Origin: Dermatemys mawii
Lineage: Eukaryota > Chordata > Testudines > Dermatemydidae
Length of the DNA stretch: 64,000 nt
Reading direction: 5' to 3'
Assembly (NCBI GenBank): GCA_007922305.1
Contig: ML677374.1
Coordinates: forward strand, 7,177,619-7,241,618
In this document: piece after piece, positions 36,965 through 49,157 of the stretch
How positions within the stretch are numbered: position 1 is the first letter of the stretch
Layout of the letters: every line of letters starts with the position of its first letter
The notes under the pieces: generated by a model
Databases searched by the model: none
Told to the model about the DNA's origin: nothing
The model's input: the letters and a program-made list of their open reading frames with translations, nothing else
Position numbers and translations under genes: made by a program

Positions 36965-37476
36965 TCACTCAGAAAAACACGTTTTGTTTACATTTGCAGG
37001 AGATAATGCAGCCCGCTTCTTATTTACAGTATTACCTGAAACTGAGAACCAGCGTTCATATGGCATTGTTGTAAATATTTTGTAATATTGGCTATGTGTC
37101 AAATATGCTAAAGAGTCATATGTCCTGTCATGCTTCAACAACCATTCCAGAGGACATACGTTCATGCTGATGTTGGGTTTTTCTCGATAAAGATCCAAAG
37201 CAGTGCAGGTCAACACACATTCATTTTCATCATCTGAGTCAGATGCCACCAGCAGAAGGATGATTTTCTTTTTTGGTGCTTTGGATTCTGTAGTTGCTGC
37301 ATCGGAGTGTTGCTCTGCTCTTTTAAGACTTCCAAAAGCATGCTCCAGACCTCATCCCGAACAGATTTTGGAAGGCACTTCAGATTCTTAAATCTTGGGT
37401 TGAGTGTTGTACCTTCTTTGCGTTTTGTCAAATTTGCAATGAAAGTGTTCTTAAAATGAACAACATTCAGGATCAT
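36965..37476 (-). pseudogene. Broken hAT transposase, C-terminal part (left arm and centre)
   Basis: Two overlapping frames (37476-37210 and 37249-36965) together give FKNLKCLPKSVRDEVWSMLL, then SDSDDENE, then CPLEWLLKH ... YDSLAYLTHSQYYKIF and NTVNKKRAALSPANVN. The second half is the hAT C-terminal dimerisation domain (the P-L-x-W-W and K-R-x-x-L-x-P-x-N-V pattern). A frameshift falls near 37210-37249. The N-terminal half and the DDE catalytic residues are absent, so it is not functional. The family is a hAT related to ZBED-type transposases. Confidence 0.82.
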
Positions 37477-37599
37477 CTTTCAAGACTGCTATAACATGAA
37501 ATATATGGTAGGATGCAGGTAAAATACAGAGCAGGAGACCTACAATTCTCCCCCAAGGAGTTTAGTCAGAAATTTAATTAATGCATTATTTTTTAACAC

Positions 37600-37812
37600 G
37601 TGCCATCTCCTTTGGAATGGTGGCCAAAGCATGAAGGGGTATATGAATGTTTAGCATACCTGGCACGCAAATGCCTTGCAGTGTCGGCTACAAAAGTGCC
37701 ATGCAGATGTCTGTCCTCACTTTCAGGTGACATTGTAAATAAGCGGTCAGCATTATCTCCTGTAAATGTAAACAAACCTGTTTCTCTTAGTGAATGCCTG
37801 CACAAGAAGTAG
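37600..37812 (+). pseudogene. Second, inverted copy of the hAT dimerisation domain (right arm)
   Basis: The reading frame has SPLEWWPKHEGVYECLAYLA, then a stretch with VSATKVP, then LSGDIVNKRSALSPVNVNKP and a stop at 37812. It is the same domain as on the minus strand at 37170-36965 but on the opposite strand. It keeps the WW pair the left copy has lost. It has no upstream transposase of its own. Confidence 0.8.
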
Positions 37813-38414
37813 GACAGAGTGGACTTGTAGGATCTGAAGTTTTACTCTATTGTTTTGTTTTTGAGTGCAGTTATGTAACAAAAAAAAAAATCTACATTTG
37901 TAAGTGGTGTTTTCACAATAGAGAGATTGTACTATGGCCCTTATAGGAGGGGAATTGAAAAATACTATTTATTTTGTTTATCGTTTTTATAAAGCAAATA
38001 AAAATAACGTGCACTGCACATTTTGTAGTCTATGTTGGAATGGAAATCAATATATTTGAAAATATAGGAAAAAATCCAAAATATTTAATAAATTTCAATT
38101 GGTATTCTATTGTTTATTAGTGTGATTAAAACTGCAATTAATCACGATTAACTTTTTTTGAATTAATCACATGAGTTAAATACAATTAATTGACTGTCCT
38201 AGTTTATATTTTAAAGTGAATTTCAATTTTGAATTTGGTGTTTTTTCTCAATGTTTGATTTGCCATGTTTGCAAGGTTTTTATCTGCTGTTCTGAAATTG
38301 TTGAAGTTGGTTTTGCTTATTTTCTTTATTTAGAAAGACAATTAGTTATAAATATTAACACTGTAATTGGAGATTTTGAATGGTTTTATTTAGAAAATGC
38401 CATTGTTGCTGTTT

Positions 38415-38530
38415 ATTCAGATGGTAAGCTCTTTGGGGCAGAGGCCATCTTTTTGTTCTGTGTTTGTAGCACATCAGAGTCCTGAGTCCATGACTGATTG
38501 GGGGTTCTGTGTGCTACTGTAATATGAATG
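38415..38530 (+). repeat. SINE/L2-type tail
   Basis: GGTAAGCTCTTTGGGGCAGA and CATCTTTTTGTTCTGTGT, then CATGACTGATTGGGGGTTCT, form a tail without head. Confidence 0.7.
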
Positions 38531-40115
38531 ATTGGCTGCACAGGTGTGTTTTTTTCTGGACGCATTCTCTTGGACGTTATTGCATTCCTTTGATTAGGGA
38601 ATCCAGTACTTCCTTTTATTTTTTAAAGCATACTAACCTCCTCCTTAGAGCTGTTATTCCCATCAATTTCTAATGTACCAGAGAGGGATTTATTAAAGAG
38701 GAATTTATAACAGCGCCAGAAGATAGATATGATAACTTGGAAAGGGGAGTAAAGCAGTGTGTCATCCAAATTGTGGTGATGCCGGTTCCTTTTGCGGTTC
38801 TTGTTCTGAATGAGAACACTGAACTGCTCTTTCTCAGTAGCAAATCCAAGTGACTGTGTATACAAATGTTTGACAGTTTTAAAATCTCTCTCTGAAGCTC
38901 CCTCTGCAGATAACTGCTCATTTCCGTAAGTGCCATATAAACACGTCTGCTTAGTCATTGTGAAATGTTAATAAATATTTGAAAATACAGTGTTGTGCTG
39001 TTCAGGGGGAGTGTGTGGCTTAGTGGTTAGAACAGCACTGGAAGTCAGGACTTGAAAGACAAAAATATAATTGTGGTCTGCTTAGTCATGCTTTCCCTCC
39101 CAGCCTAGGAGAGGTAAAAGTATATTTCTCTGTCTATTGATGTCCATTACCATGGTATCTGCATACCAGCTGTATTTCTTTACCTGGAGAGATGAGTCCA
39201 AAGTTTTGACAGACCCAGACCCAATTTCCAGCTTTGTTTCACTCCTGCTTGGTACTTTAGATAAGTCTCCTCATTAGCTGTACTTAATGTGGCTAAGGTA
39301 TACTAGTATTAGTTTAATATATGCAGTGTCCTTTTCTATCGTGGGAACTGTCTCCTGCCTTAGGCCTTCTGACAGGCTAATAGGTAATTAATAGCTAATA
39401 TGTACAAACAGTCTTTAGCAACTGTGACACTGTTTGTTAAGCTCCATGGCCTTGCTATTGGCCAAGCAGACTAGACATACATAGTGTAAATGACCTATGT
39501 GTCCTGTGAATGGAGCTGGTCAGATCTGAAGGTGTTTTTGTTTTAAATTCTGTTGTTTCCTTGCAGAGAATTGGAAACACACCCATTTCCACATTTTTTT
39601 CTTTCCTACCCTCTTATTTTTTTAAATCAAATTTTTCATCCAAAACATTCTTGACATTTTTTTGAAATGTTTCATTTTCTGAAAACCAGATGCTTCACAC
39701 ATTCTCTGTCAATGATTTCAAGATAATTTTTGACAAACTTCCTGAAATATTTAGAGAGAAATTTCTGATCTGTTTTCCCCACAATTCTGTTCCAAGAGTG
39801 TGTTGTTTCTTGTTCCCAGGATACATTATGCTCCAGTGTCTCAGGAGGCTGTCGTGTTGCTGAAGACCTGTCCTCCACAGGACCCCAGTGGAGAACTGTT
39901 TGGAACCAGGCCCCTCCATGTTGGCACAGCAAATCCCTGCTCTTCTGCTGAGGTGTCCTGGATGTTTCTCCTTTGTGTGCTGGATTATTGGGCAGTAGTG
40001 TTAGAGAGTGGCTATGTAGCTTCTTGACTATAAATCTGGCAGGTGGCCCCCTCCTACCTCTTCCTCACCTAGGATTTATAGTCTCTCTTTTATTTTTCTT
40101 TAATTTCTAAAGCAG
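38531..40115. other. Non-coding DNA up to the CUEDC1 ATG exon
   Basis: A SINE head fragment lies near 39010-39055 (GTGGCTTAGTGGTTAGAACA). No exon was found; the minus-strand frames at 38623-38958 have no family resemblance. Confidence 0.45.
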
Positions 40116-40156
40116 GTTTTAAAAGATTAAACATTTTTCAAAAACAGCTCTCAAAA
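40116..40156 (+). other. CUEDC1: CUEDC1 5' UTR part of the ATG exon
   Basis: A pyrimidine-rich tract (about 40081-40107) leads to AAAGCAG ending at 40115, a good 3' splice site. This leaves 41 AT-rich untranslated bases before the ATG, so the mRNA starts in another exon upstream. No CpG island or clear promoter is visible between 1 and 40115, so that exon is probably outside the window or too short to recognise. Confidence 0.75.
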
Positions 40157-43100
40157 ATGACAAGCCTGTTCCGGCGGAGCAGCAGCAATGGCAGCTCAAG
40201 GAACAGCTCTTCCGCCCAGGAACTCAACAACAGCCGGCCCCCCAGGCAGGTGCGACGGCTGGAATTCAACCAGGCCATGGAGGATTTCAAGACTATGTTC
40301 CCCAATATGGATTATGACATTATTGAATGTGTTTTGAGGGCAAATAATGGAGCTGTGGACGCCACCATTGACCAGCTCTTACAGATGAATTTAGACGGCA
40401 GCGGTTATGACGACAGCTCAGACTCAGATGACAGTATTCCCCCAGAGGTAACATTCATTACCCCCGCATCTTGCATGGGTTGGGGGCTTTGTTCACGGGC
40501 TTTGTTCACTGGCATCCAGGAAAAAGATCAGGGTTCTTGTCTATAGACAGGGACTATGTGGTTGGGCTCCTGGGTTCTGTTGTCTGCTTTTCCTGTGTGA
40601 CCTTGGGCAAATGATTTAGCCTCAATGTACTTCAGTTTCCCTACCTGTACAGTGATGATAATACTGTCCTGCTTTACAGTGTGGTTTTATTAACCAGAGT
40701 TTTAAAGTGCCATGACATCCTCAGATGAAAGACACTGTATTAGGCTCCAATTCAGCAAAACATTTGAGCACACACTTAACATGCGAGTAGTCCCACTGAA
40801 ATCATATGCCTATGTGCAAATACATTGACTTCACACACTTAAACTTCCAGTTCAATAGAAATGCAATGACGTCAACAAGACTACTCACATGCTTGACAAT
40901 TATGTACATGCTTCTTGTATCAGGGCCTGAGTGTGGAACATTGCACTTTATTCTTTAAGTTGCATTCTTTCTCTCTCTATATATTTAGTAAGTGTCTGCT
41001 CATTCAAGAAATGTACATGTGTATATTATACTGGTATAATGGTATAATATCCAGATAGTGTGTTAATTAAAGGGATCTCTTTTCTCATGTCATATTTGCT
41101 GCTAGATTTTTACCTTCAGTGCACTCTGAATTTTTAGGTTGTCCCTCAAGAGCTAGATGGATTGGTAGTGGAATATAAACATTCTTTTTTACCTTTATGA
41201 TTGGTTCAACTGCAGCTTGGATGAGTGATCACCAAAGCTGATTACATTTTGCAATCCCTGAGTTACTTATATTCCATGAGAAGGTGCAGTTAGAGTGCCT
41301 GCTCCCATAGCACTGGGGCTGAGAGAAAGAAACATCACTACAGTTTGGCCCTACATTTGGAACTGAGTTAACTGAGTCTTTTTCACTAAAGAGGAAGGAA
41401 GGAAGCAGATCTTTTGAGTAAGAAGTTGTTGTATTTCCTTATTTTTCAGAGTAGAAGTGCGCTGGTGTCTCAGCTTTGCAATGCTATTGTCACAGGAAAT
41501 GTCAGCAACAACTATTTAACATGTTCTCTGTATTCAGTTCTATGCTGTTTCATTTCCGTGTTCCTCATGTACCTTGAGATTGAAGAGTGACTGTGATCAG
41601 GATTTCTTTGCTGTAAGCAGGACAAATGCAAGATCTGATAAAGAGAAGGCAAAACATAGAGAAGGCAAAAAATTGAAGCAAAGTAACTAGGACTAGAATA
41701 GCTAATACTTAATGACCCAGAAGGAAACTAAGATGGTGAAGTAAGGATGCATCTAAATGTTATGGGGGGGGGTCTAGTTTGCTCTTAATGCATGTTTACA
41801 GCCCTCCTCATGTGAGCATGAAGTATGAGAGTTCTCTGTTGCTCGGTGTGTGTTATATACCTTTCTCTGTGTCTTATTTACAGAAGATGTGAGTCTGTTA
41901 CCTCCCGCAATTATAGAGCCTGTCTCTTCACCTTGAGCTGTAGATACTTATGTTTCAGGTCTGGCATTCTTTGGTTCAATCCCTGGTGTCAGCCAAGATA
42001 GTGGCCGTCACATGTACACGTAAAGTCTCACTTGGTGAGTTCCCTGTGCAGGGGCATAGCAAGCCATCCCTTTCCTATGTCTGCTGATAAGATGAACAGC
42101 AGTATGTTCCTATGTCGATAATAAAAATGAAACAAAGTTAAAGTTCTGACTCCCAACACTTACTTTTTTTAACCTCTTAGTAGAAAATGGTGACATGAGT
42201 GCATGATGGAGAAAGGAAATTCCATGGGGCATCTATTTAGTTTGTGTCATTAGCCAGACTGAGCAGATTTCCAGTCCATAACTGGATGAATGGTGGGAGG
42301 GACACAGGATATCAAAAGAAAATCAGAGATCTACTGAAACAGGAAGTGTGTTTTTTGAAAAAAAACAGCTATTAACTGAAGATACAAACAGACTTCCACA
42401 CAGCTTGAGTTCCAGCTTTGTCTGCTTTGTTCACCAGATAACATGCTCCATTTGGAACTTTGTGTAAGTACACAGACACATCTAGTAGCCTTCATATGTT
42501 TACTTCCAGTTATACTATCATAACGTATGGTGAGGTGCAGAAACTATGGCGAAGCAGCTTAAGAAGGAATTCTCTGGGTCTGTATGCACTAGAACCCTCA
42601 TATCAGAGTGGAAACTGTGCATGTAACTCTCGTTCATTGGAATGAAAACTTATTCTGCAAACAAGTAACTTTTTAAGGCATGTGGAGTGGGAAAATCCAA
42701 AGGCACGTGGCTGAAAACATCAGCTGCTTTTACAAAGAGGCTGTTTTTGTGTCGCACTTTCTGATGGTGTAACCACTCACTCTATTTTGATGAGCTTTGT
42801 TTCATAGGAACAAAAAGTAGAAAGAAAAGAAAAGCGGGTGGATGGGTAGGAAGAGTCAGAGCAGAGAGTTCTACCTGCAAAAGCTGACAAGGGCAGACTG
42901 TGTGTCAGGCTTAGCAAAGTGGGCAGCTGGAAACTGGCTTCAGATTACAAGAGGCTCTTCGTCTATTTATGGATTTAAAAACAACCTGACAAGACAAGGA
43001 TTTCTAAGAAGAGAATTGTGCTTCCAACATCAAGGCAATGGGGCCTTGCGGGTGCTGGGGGTGGGAGGGTGGTGTCTAATTTCCTCTAATAGGAGTCATG

Positions 43101-46100
43101 CAATCAGGAGGGAGCTGTATTTTTGTGACTTGGGCCTAGATCCTTGTTAACCATATCATTCTGTCTGCTATAGGCATCATGCACTCCCTCCTCCTCCCTC
43201 CCTTCCTACAGTTGCACTGTGCCTGCATCAGGTATCAAGAAAGCAGGCTGTGTTCTGCAAATAGTCTACTTTTAAAAAGAAAATTTTCTTATTCTTGGAT
43301 TCTTCTTCGTCTTTGTCTTTCCAGTGGTAATCCCACCATCGGATCACCTGGGACGCTGCCCCACATAGGAAAAATATCGAAGTAAAATAAATGTCCCTAC
43401 ACTTTGTTCACAGTTAGTTATCCTTGGATCTTCCAGATGAAGTCCACTGAAGAAACCCTAGAACATGGACTGTTTCCAGTTGGGGCCTCCAAAGCCAGAG
43501 GGCATGCGCACTTCAGTGAACAGGCTAGTAGCAACAGCCAAAGCCTGGGAAGCACTTTTACAAGCGCCCTTTCTGAGAGGATGTGCCCCTGAGGAGAATT
43601 GCAGAGGATTACATACCTAAGATTTGCACCTGAAGCTGCCACTGATGCACATTCACTTCCTCCCTCCCAAGGAACCGCATAGACATCTAATTGACGTGAT
43701 GCGTCATGGTGATATTTATAGCAAAGTAACATTGACAAGTGATTAAAGCAAGGGACTGGGAATTCATACTCTTGCATGCTTTCTTAGGTCTGCTACTGAC
43801 ATCACTGAGTGACCTTGGGCAAGTCATTTAGGCCCAGCTATTGAAAGGTATTAATGCATTCCTGTCCCCTGTGTTGAGATGCCAACTGATTAAGGGGTTT
43901 AAATCTCATTTTCAAAAGGGATTTGGACACTTAGGAGCCAAAATCCCATTGACAGTCAACCGGCCTCTTACCGACTTCACATGGAGAAGTTGACAGACTC
44001 AATTAATGCTAGTTTGGCAATGTAAGATCCTCTAATGTAATAAAGTGCTATAAAAGTGCAAATTGTTTATTAACAACAGTCCAGGACTCCTCCTCATACC
44101 CACTGATATTACACTGCAATTTGCTGGTAAGCAAAGTGTATTTCTTTTTGTAGCTAATTTTGTGGTTGCAATTAGCGTGTGTGAAAGGGAAGGTCTTATA
44201 CCCTTCACCCTGTCCCAAGTATGGTGCAAGCAGGCACTGTTCAGGCTCTTCTACCTACTTCAGCCAGTGCCCCTCGGCGCATCAGTAGTGCTTCAACGAA
44301 GATGCTACATATGTTGATGGAACGGCTTCTTCTGCTGGCATCGATACTCCACCTCCCCAAGAGGTGCTAGTGCTGCCTACATCAAGGGTTCGGTCAGTTT
44401 AACTAGATTGTCCACACCCCTGAGCAACATAGTTATACTAACCTCATTTCCTAGTATAGACCGGCCTTAGGGTATGTCTGCACTACAGCAGTAGTATGGC
44501 AGCTACACTGCTGTAGTTTTAAAGTATAGACACTACAGTGGTGGGACAAGCTTTTCTTGTGCTATAGCAAGTCCACCCTCTTAAGAGACAGTCGTTAGGT
44601 GGATGGACGAATTCTTCTGTCAGCCTAGCAGTGTCTATTCTGGCGCTTAGGTTGACTTAACTATATCTCTCAGGGATATGAATTTTTCACACCCCTGAGC
44701 TACGTAGTTAGGTTGGCCTAAGTTTTAGGCATAGAGGAGGCCTCACATTCTGTAGCTTGTTCTTCACTAAAGGAGCACTAAATGAACTGAGTCATTAGCA
44801 CGCAGTAACTGTTTAAGAGCCATTCCCAGGTGCATGTTAGTTGTCAAGGTATGCAGTGCTCTGGGTTTTGTAAAGTAGGTCAGGCAATGGATCAGTCTGG
44901 AGGCCAGTCAGTAAAATATGCAAGAAGTTCAGAAGCAGGTTTCAGTTTGATTAGTGAGGCAGGCACACATTCGAGTGCACAGTTCAGTCAGTGAAATATG
45001 CAGCTAGATCAGTTTGTTTTGGTGCAGAGCTCAAGTGCCTTTTAAGACCCAGTGAGTCAGAGGAAAGACTTCCTTTGACTTCTACCAGCTTTGGATCAGG
45101 CCCTTCGTGAAGTCTGTTCCTGGAGGGCATCGTGGTGTTGGGAACTGAAATGCCTGAGTCCTGGTGTCTTATTACAGCACGGGTGATGGGAGACATGTTA
45201 TCCCTGCCCAGGCTTGCACAACTCGGAAAGCAGCGAAGGCCATATTACTGCAAAAAAACCAGCTGTGGGCTGAAAAGCCTCACCCCCATCCACTTCTCCC
45301 CACCCCACTGCTTGGCTTGCCCCACCCCTACTCACCCCCAGCAGGCCGCCCAGTGAGCCCGTGCAGGCCACATGTGGCCCCCAGGCTGCATGTTGTGTAG
45401 GCCTGTCCTTGCCCCTTCCTCCCAGGGAGTAGAGATGATGTGTATTCAGCTAGCCATTTTTCCACTAGGTGGTCAAGTTGTTTCTACAAGTTTCCCACCC
45501 ACTGATTTATTACTGGTTTCAAGGTGTTAGCTGTGTTAGTCTGTATCAGCAAAAACAATGAGAAGTCCTTGTGGCACCTTAAAGTCTAACATTTATTTCA
45601 CTCCATGCATCTGCTGAAGTGGGTTTTAGCCCAAATACTTTTGTTAGTCTCTAATGTGCCACAAGGACTCCTCGTTGATTTATTACAATGTATCTTAAAG
45701 GAACACTACTGCTTTTGGCAGCCCCCACATTATCCTGATATAAAATATGTGATGGATCTAATTCTGGTTCCATGTTGACATTACACCAGTGCAGCTTCAT
45801 GAACATCCATAGAGTTGCTTCTGATTTACACCTGTATATGTGAGAGGAGAGGATCGGACCTCCCTAGGCATGTCTTGCGTTGCCCAGGCTCTCCTCTGAC
45901 CCGTGACTGGTCTCTTATTTTCTCTCCTTCATTTATTTGTGTAGATTTTGGAGCGGACTCTGGAACCGGACAGTTCAGATGAAGAACCTCCTCCTGTCTA
46001 CTCGCCCCCTGCCTATGATATGCATGTCTTTGACCGGCAGTATCGACAAGCTCCACCGAGCCCCCCTCCCAGGTAAGAGCCACGGCGTAGAGTCCACCCA

Positions 46101-49100
46101 GCATGAGTCCACTGCCTTTCAGGAAATAGCCTGAAGCAAGCTTGTTCTGGTTACCGTAATGGGGAGCTGCTAGTGTCAGGGTGACACTGAATCTCTGAAA
46201 GGACACTGCTGGGTTGGAGCAAGTACATTTCAAGATGTTTATCTCACTGCCCAGTAGTTTCCTTTTACGGAGTAGAGTGGATTTGTCTCCTTAACGAAAG
46301 GTTTGTCTCCCACCCATATACTAGTGTGCTTGGGAATGTCAGGCTATGCATGCTGGTTTGCTGATACAAGAATAGTTGGGAGGGCTGGGCCACATAGGCT
46401 GGAGCATTGCTGAGCTTGAAACGGTTGTGAATCAAACCCACAGGAATGCCAAATCATAAAAATGAAGCAAGCTAGTAAGTAACAAACACCAGGGTGCTTT
46501 CTTTTGGGGATAGTGATGATGATGTGTACGCTGTCTTATGGAGAAGGCACTGGTGACGGAGAGAAGTGGGAAGCACTAGTGATGGGAATTCTGACAGCTC
46601 CTAGAACCTTGCTGCCTCAGTAGGGATGTTTACGACAGGAAGGCAAAAATTGGAACCATTTATTTTTGAGTCTGATCTTTGCAGGAGGGGCAGGACAGGT
46701 CTGGATCTGACCCGCACCAGACGCAAAATCAAAACACGGATGAGCAAAGTTTAGTGCAATTGCAACATAACATTTTTCACCCTTCCTTATAGTCACAATA
46801 GGTTTTGATGGAATGTTCCACCTGAAGGGGTGAAAGACTGTCTTGCAGCCTACTCCTTCAGGGTAGAAAGCTTAGCATGAATGGAAAAGAGCCATCCTTT
46901 CCCCTGTATTGCTAATTAATAGGCTTGCACAACATTCAATGCACTGTTCTAGCTGCTATCTGCCATATGGTCTATTTCACCATGTCGCTTTGGCCAGAGG
47001 TTGAGTGTTTTTGAAAGGCAGATGCACCAGACACATTCCAAGGCTCCACAAATGGTGTTTCACTGCTTTTTGGCTGGTCTTGGGTTGTGAGAGTTAATTA
47101 GGATTGGGTGAGATAAAGCTGTAGGGGATGAATGAAGATCACAGCTGGGTGAAAATGTCTGCAAGGCTCTAGAAACCCAACAGCTGAAAGGCCTGTGAAA
47201 ATAACTCATGGGCTGAATGGAATGTCAAAAAATAGCTAAAACAGGTGAGCTGTTGTTTCATTTAAACAGCAGCAGGTGGTTTGTTTCTTTGAGCCTATTG
47301 CTGTTCATCATTGAAAACAAAGATTTTATAGTTAGAAAATGTAGAATAACAGAGATGGTGGCTATACAAATAGCACATATGTCCTTAAATATAGACAGCC
47401 CACTGCATTCCTCAGGCACGAAAGCCAGACTTCATTCATTGTTCAGTATGTCCTAGCAATCAGTTGTCATGTACTCAGAAGTTAAACTTGACCATAACCT
47501 GACATACCGTGCTCCCTGGGAACACCCAAAAATTAAGATCTCTTCCTTTTCTGCATTGATGCGAAAACTATGGGGAATCTCCTGGGGAGCAGACCCTTTG
47601 ATCCTACATATATCTGTCCCTGGTGTTTGCTCCAACTGAAAACTGTTCTGTGATCTAGGGTCAAGCTGCCATGCTTAGGTTGTTGACATGGAGCTGAATT
47701 TGGCTACTTGTATTAGTGACTGCTTGAATTATACTCCAGTCTGTGTTGGTGCATGTTGTTCTGGCAAACCTTCGACAAGAGCTGTGACAGGTGAAAATCA
47801 GCCTATTACGTTTCCAGTTGACTGATGCCCCATTTTCAAACAGGAAACTACTTGCAGCGCCAACTCCAAGATCTGCTTATTTTCAGGGGAGGAATCCCTC
47901 TGCTGCAGATGGTGTGTGAGACAGCGGCGGTTCTCTTTTGACACTCCTTAGGTAAAGCAGCTCACCTGCTGCTGGAGAGGAGTACTACTGGCCCTTTACC
48001 ATGTGTGGGTGGTCAGCACCACCAGGCAGCTGCAAACTTGGTTCTTATAGAGTGGAAGCATCAGTTGGAGAGAGAGTCTAACACACGGAGTAAATTAAGG
48101 AGTCCATTGCTACATCTGCCTCTTTGTCCTCTTAATCGTAGATCCTGGACCAGCCTCAACTTTATCCAGAGTAGCCCCAACCATATACAGGCAGACTTCC
48201 TCCATGTGCTGGGACTGTGGAGCAGTGTTACACTCATGTGGTGGAAGTGTGCCCAACCCAACATTTGGAGGGTAGTTTACCCCTTGCCTCCTGTGATACA
48301 GAGGCTATGCTTTGCTTATGAACCTGGACATTGAGCTCTGTCAGCTGCATATGAGAGGAGGAAGAGCAATCGCTAAATTGTACTGTGGATTAAACGAGTT
48401 TATAATGAACTAGCCAGTGGGTATGTCCAGATTGTGAAGTTGTCCACTTACCTAGTAATTGTGGTGGAATCAAAAGTGCTAAATGGTGTAATGAGCTCTA
48501 TAGTGCTGAGAGCTCATCAAGATTCTCCTTTAGCTCGGGTGGAAGAGGCCTGGACATCTGGCTCAAGAGGATCCAAATTTTATCCCTCTTGTTGCTGTGA
48601 TGTTCTGAGTGGCTATGGGATATGTATCACAGTGACGATGGGGGAGTTCCAGCTGGCCTGGGATTTGATACATTTTCATGGAGAGTAAGGCCAGAAGGGA
48701 TCGTTAGATCATCTGAATATCATAGGCCATTAAACTTCATACCGTAACCCCTGCATTGAGCCCAGTAACTTTCCTTGGCTAAAGCCTATCTTCCAAAAGG
48801 CATCCAGTCTTGAGCTGAAGTCTCAATCCACTGATTCCCTTGGTAGTTTGTTCAAATTTACTGCTAAAAGTGGCCTGTTGTCTAACTGAAATTTGTCTGG
48901 CTTCCACTTCCAGCCATTGTTTCTTGTTCTGCCTTTCTGACCTAGATGAAAACGTCCTTTTGTGGCTGGTATTTCTCCCTGTGAAGGCACTTAAATATAT
49001 ATTACATTTATTGGTGTCTTTTTTGTCTCTAGTTTCCATTATTCTGTGATATACTAATATGCTATCCAGTGCATGTAGGCTAGAAAAACTTAGTTTTCCC

Positions 49101-49117
49101 CATAAAGCATAATACTG

Positions 49118-49157
<40 letters not shown>

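Larger units (their letters stand above)
36601..38200. mobile_element. Foldback hAT transposon with inverted copies of the transposase 3' end
   Basis: The left arm (about 36601-37155) and right arm (about 37603-38200) are inverted copies. Both carry an outer AT-rich stretch with GATTAATTGC / GCAATTAATC-type text, an ATTGATTTCC stretch, and a coding piece for the hAT C-terminal dimerisation region. The middle (37156-37602, minus) is the part of the transposase just upstream. The element therefore reads as a transposase tail whose last 600 bases were copied in reverse onto the other end. Confidence 0.85.

Noticed and set aside
40448..40546. Extension of the CUEDC1 first coding exon to a stop
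   Set aside because: A good donor at 40447/40448 and phase agreement with exon 2 show the frame continues by splicing. Intron retention is possible but unsupported.
45826..46233. 135-codon minus-strand frame
   Set aside because: It overlaps CUEDC1 exon 2 on the opposite strand; its openness comes from the exon composition.
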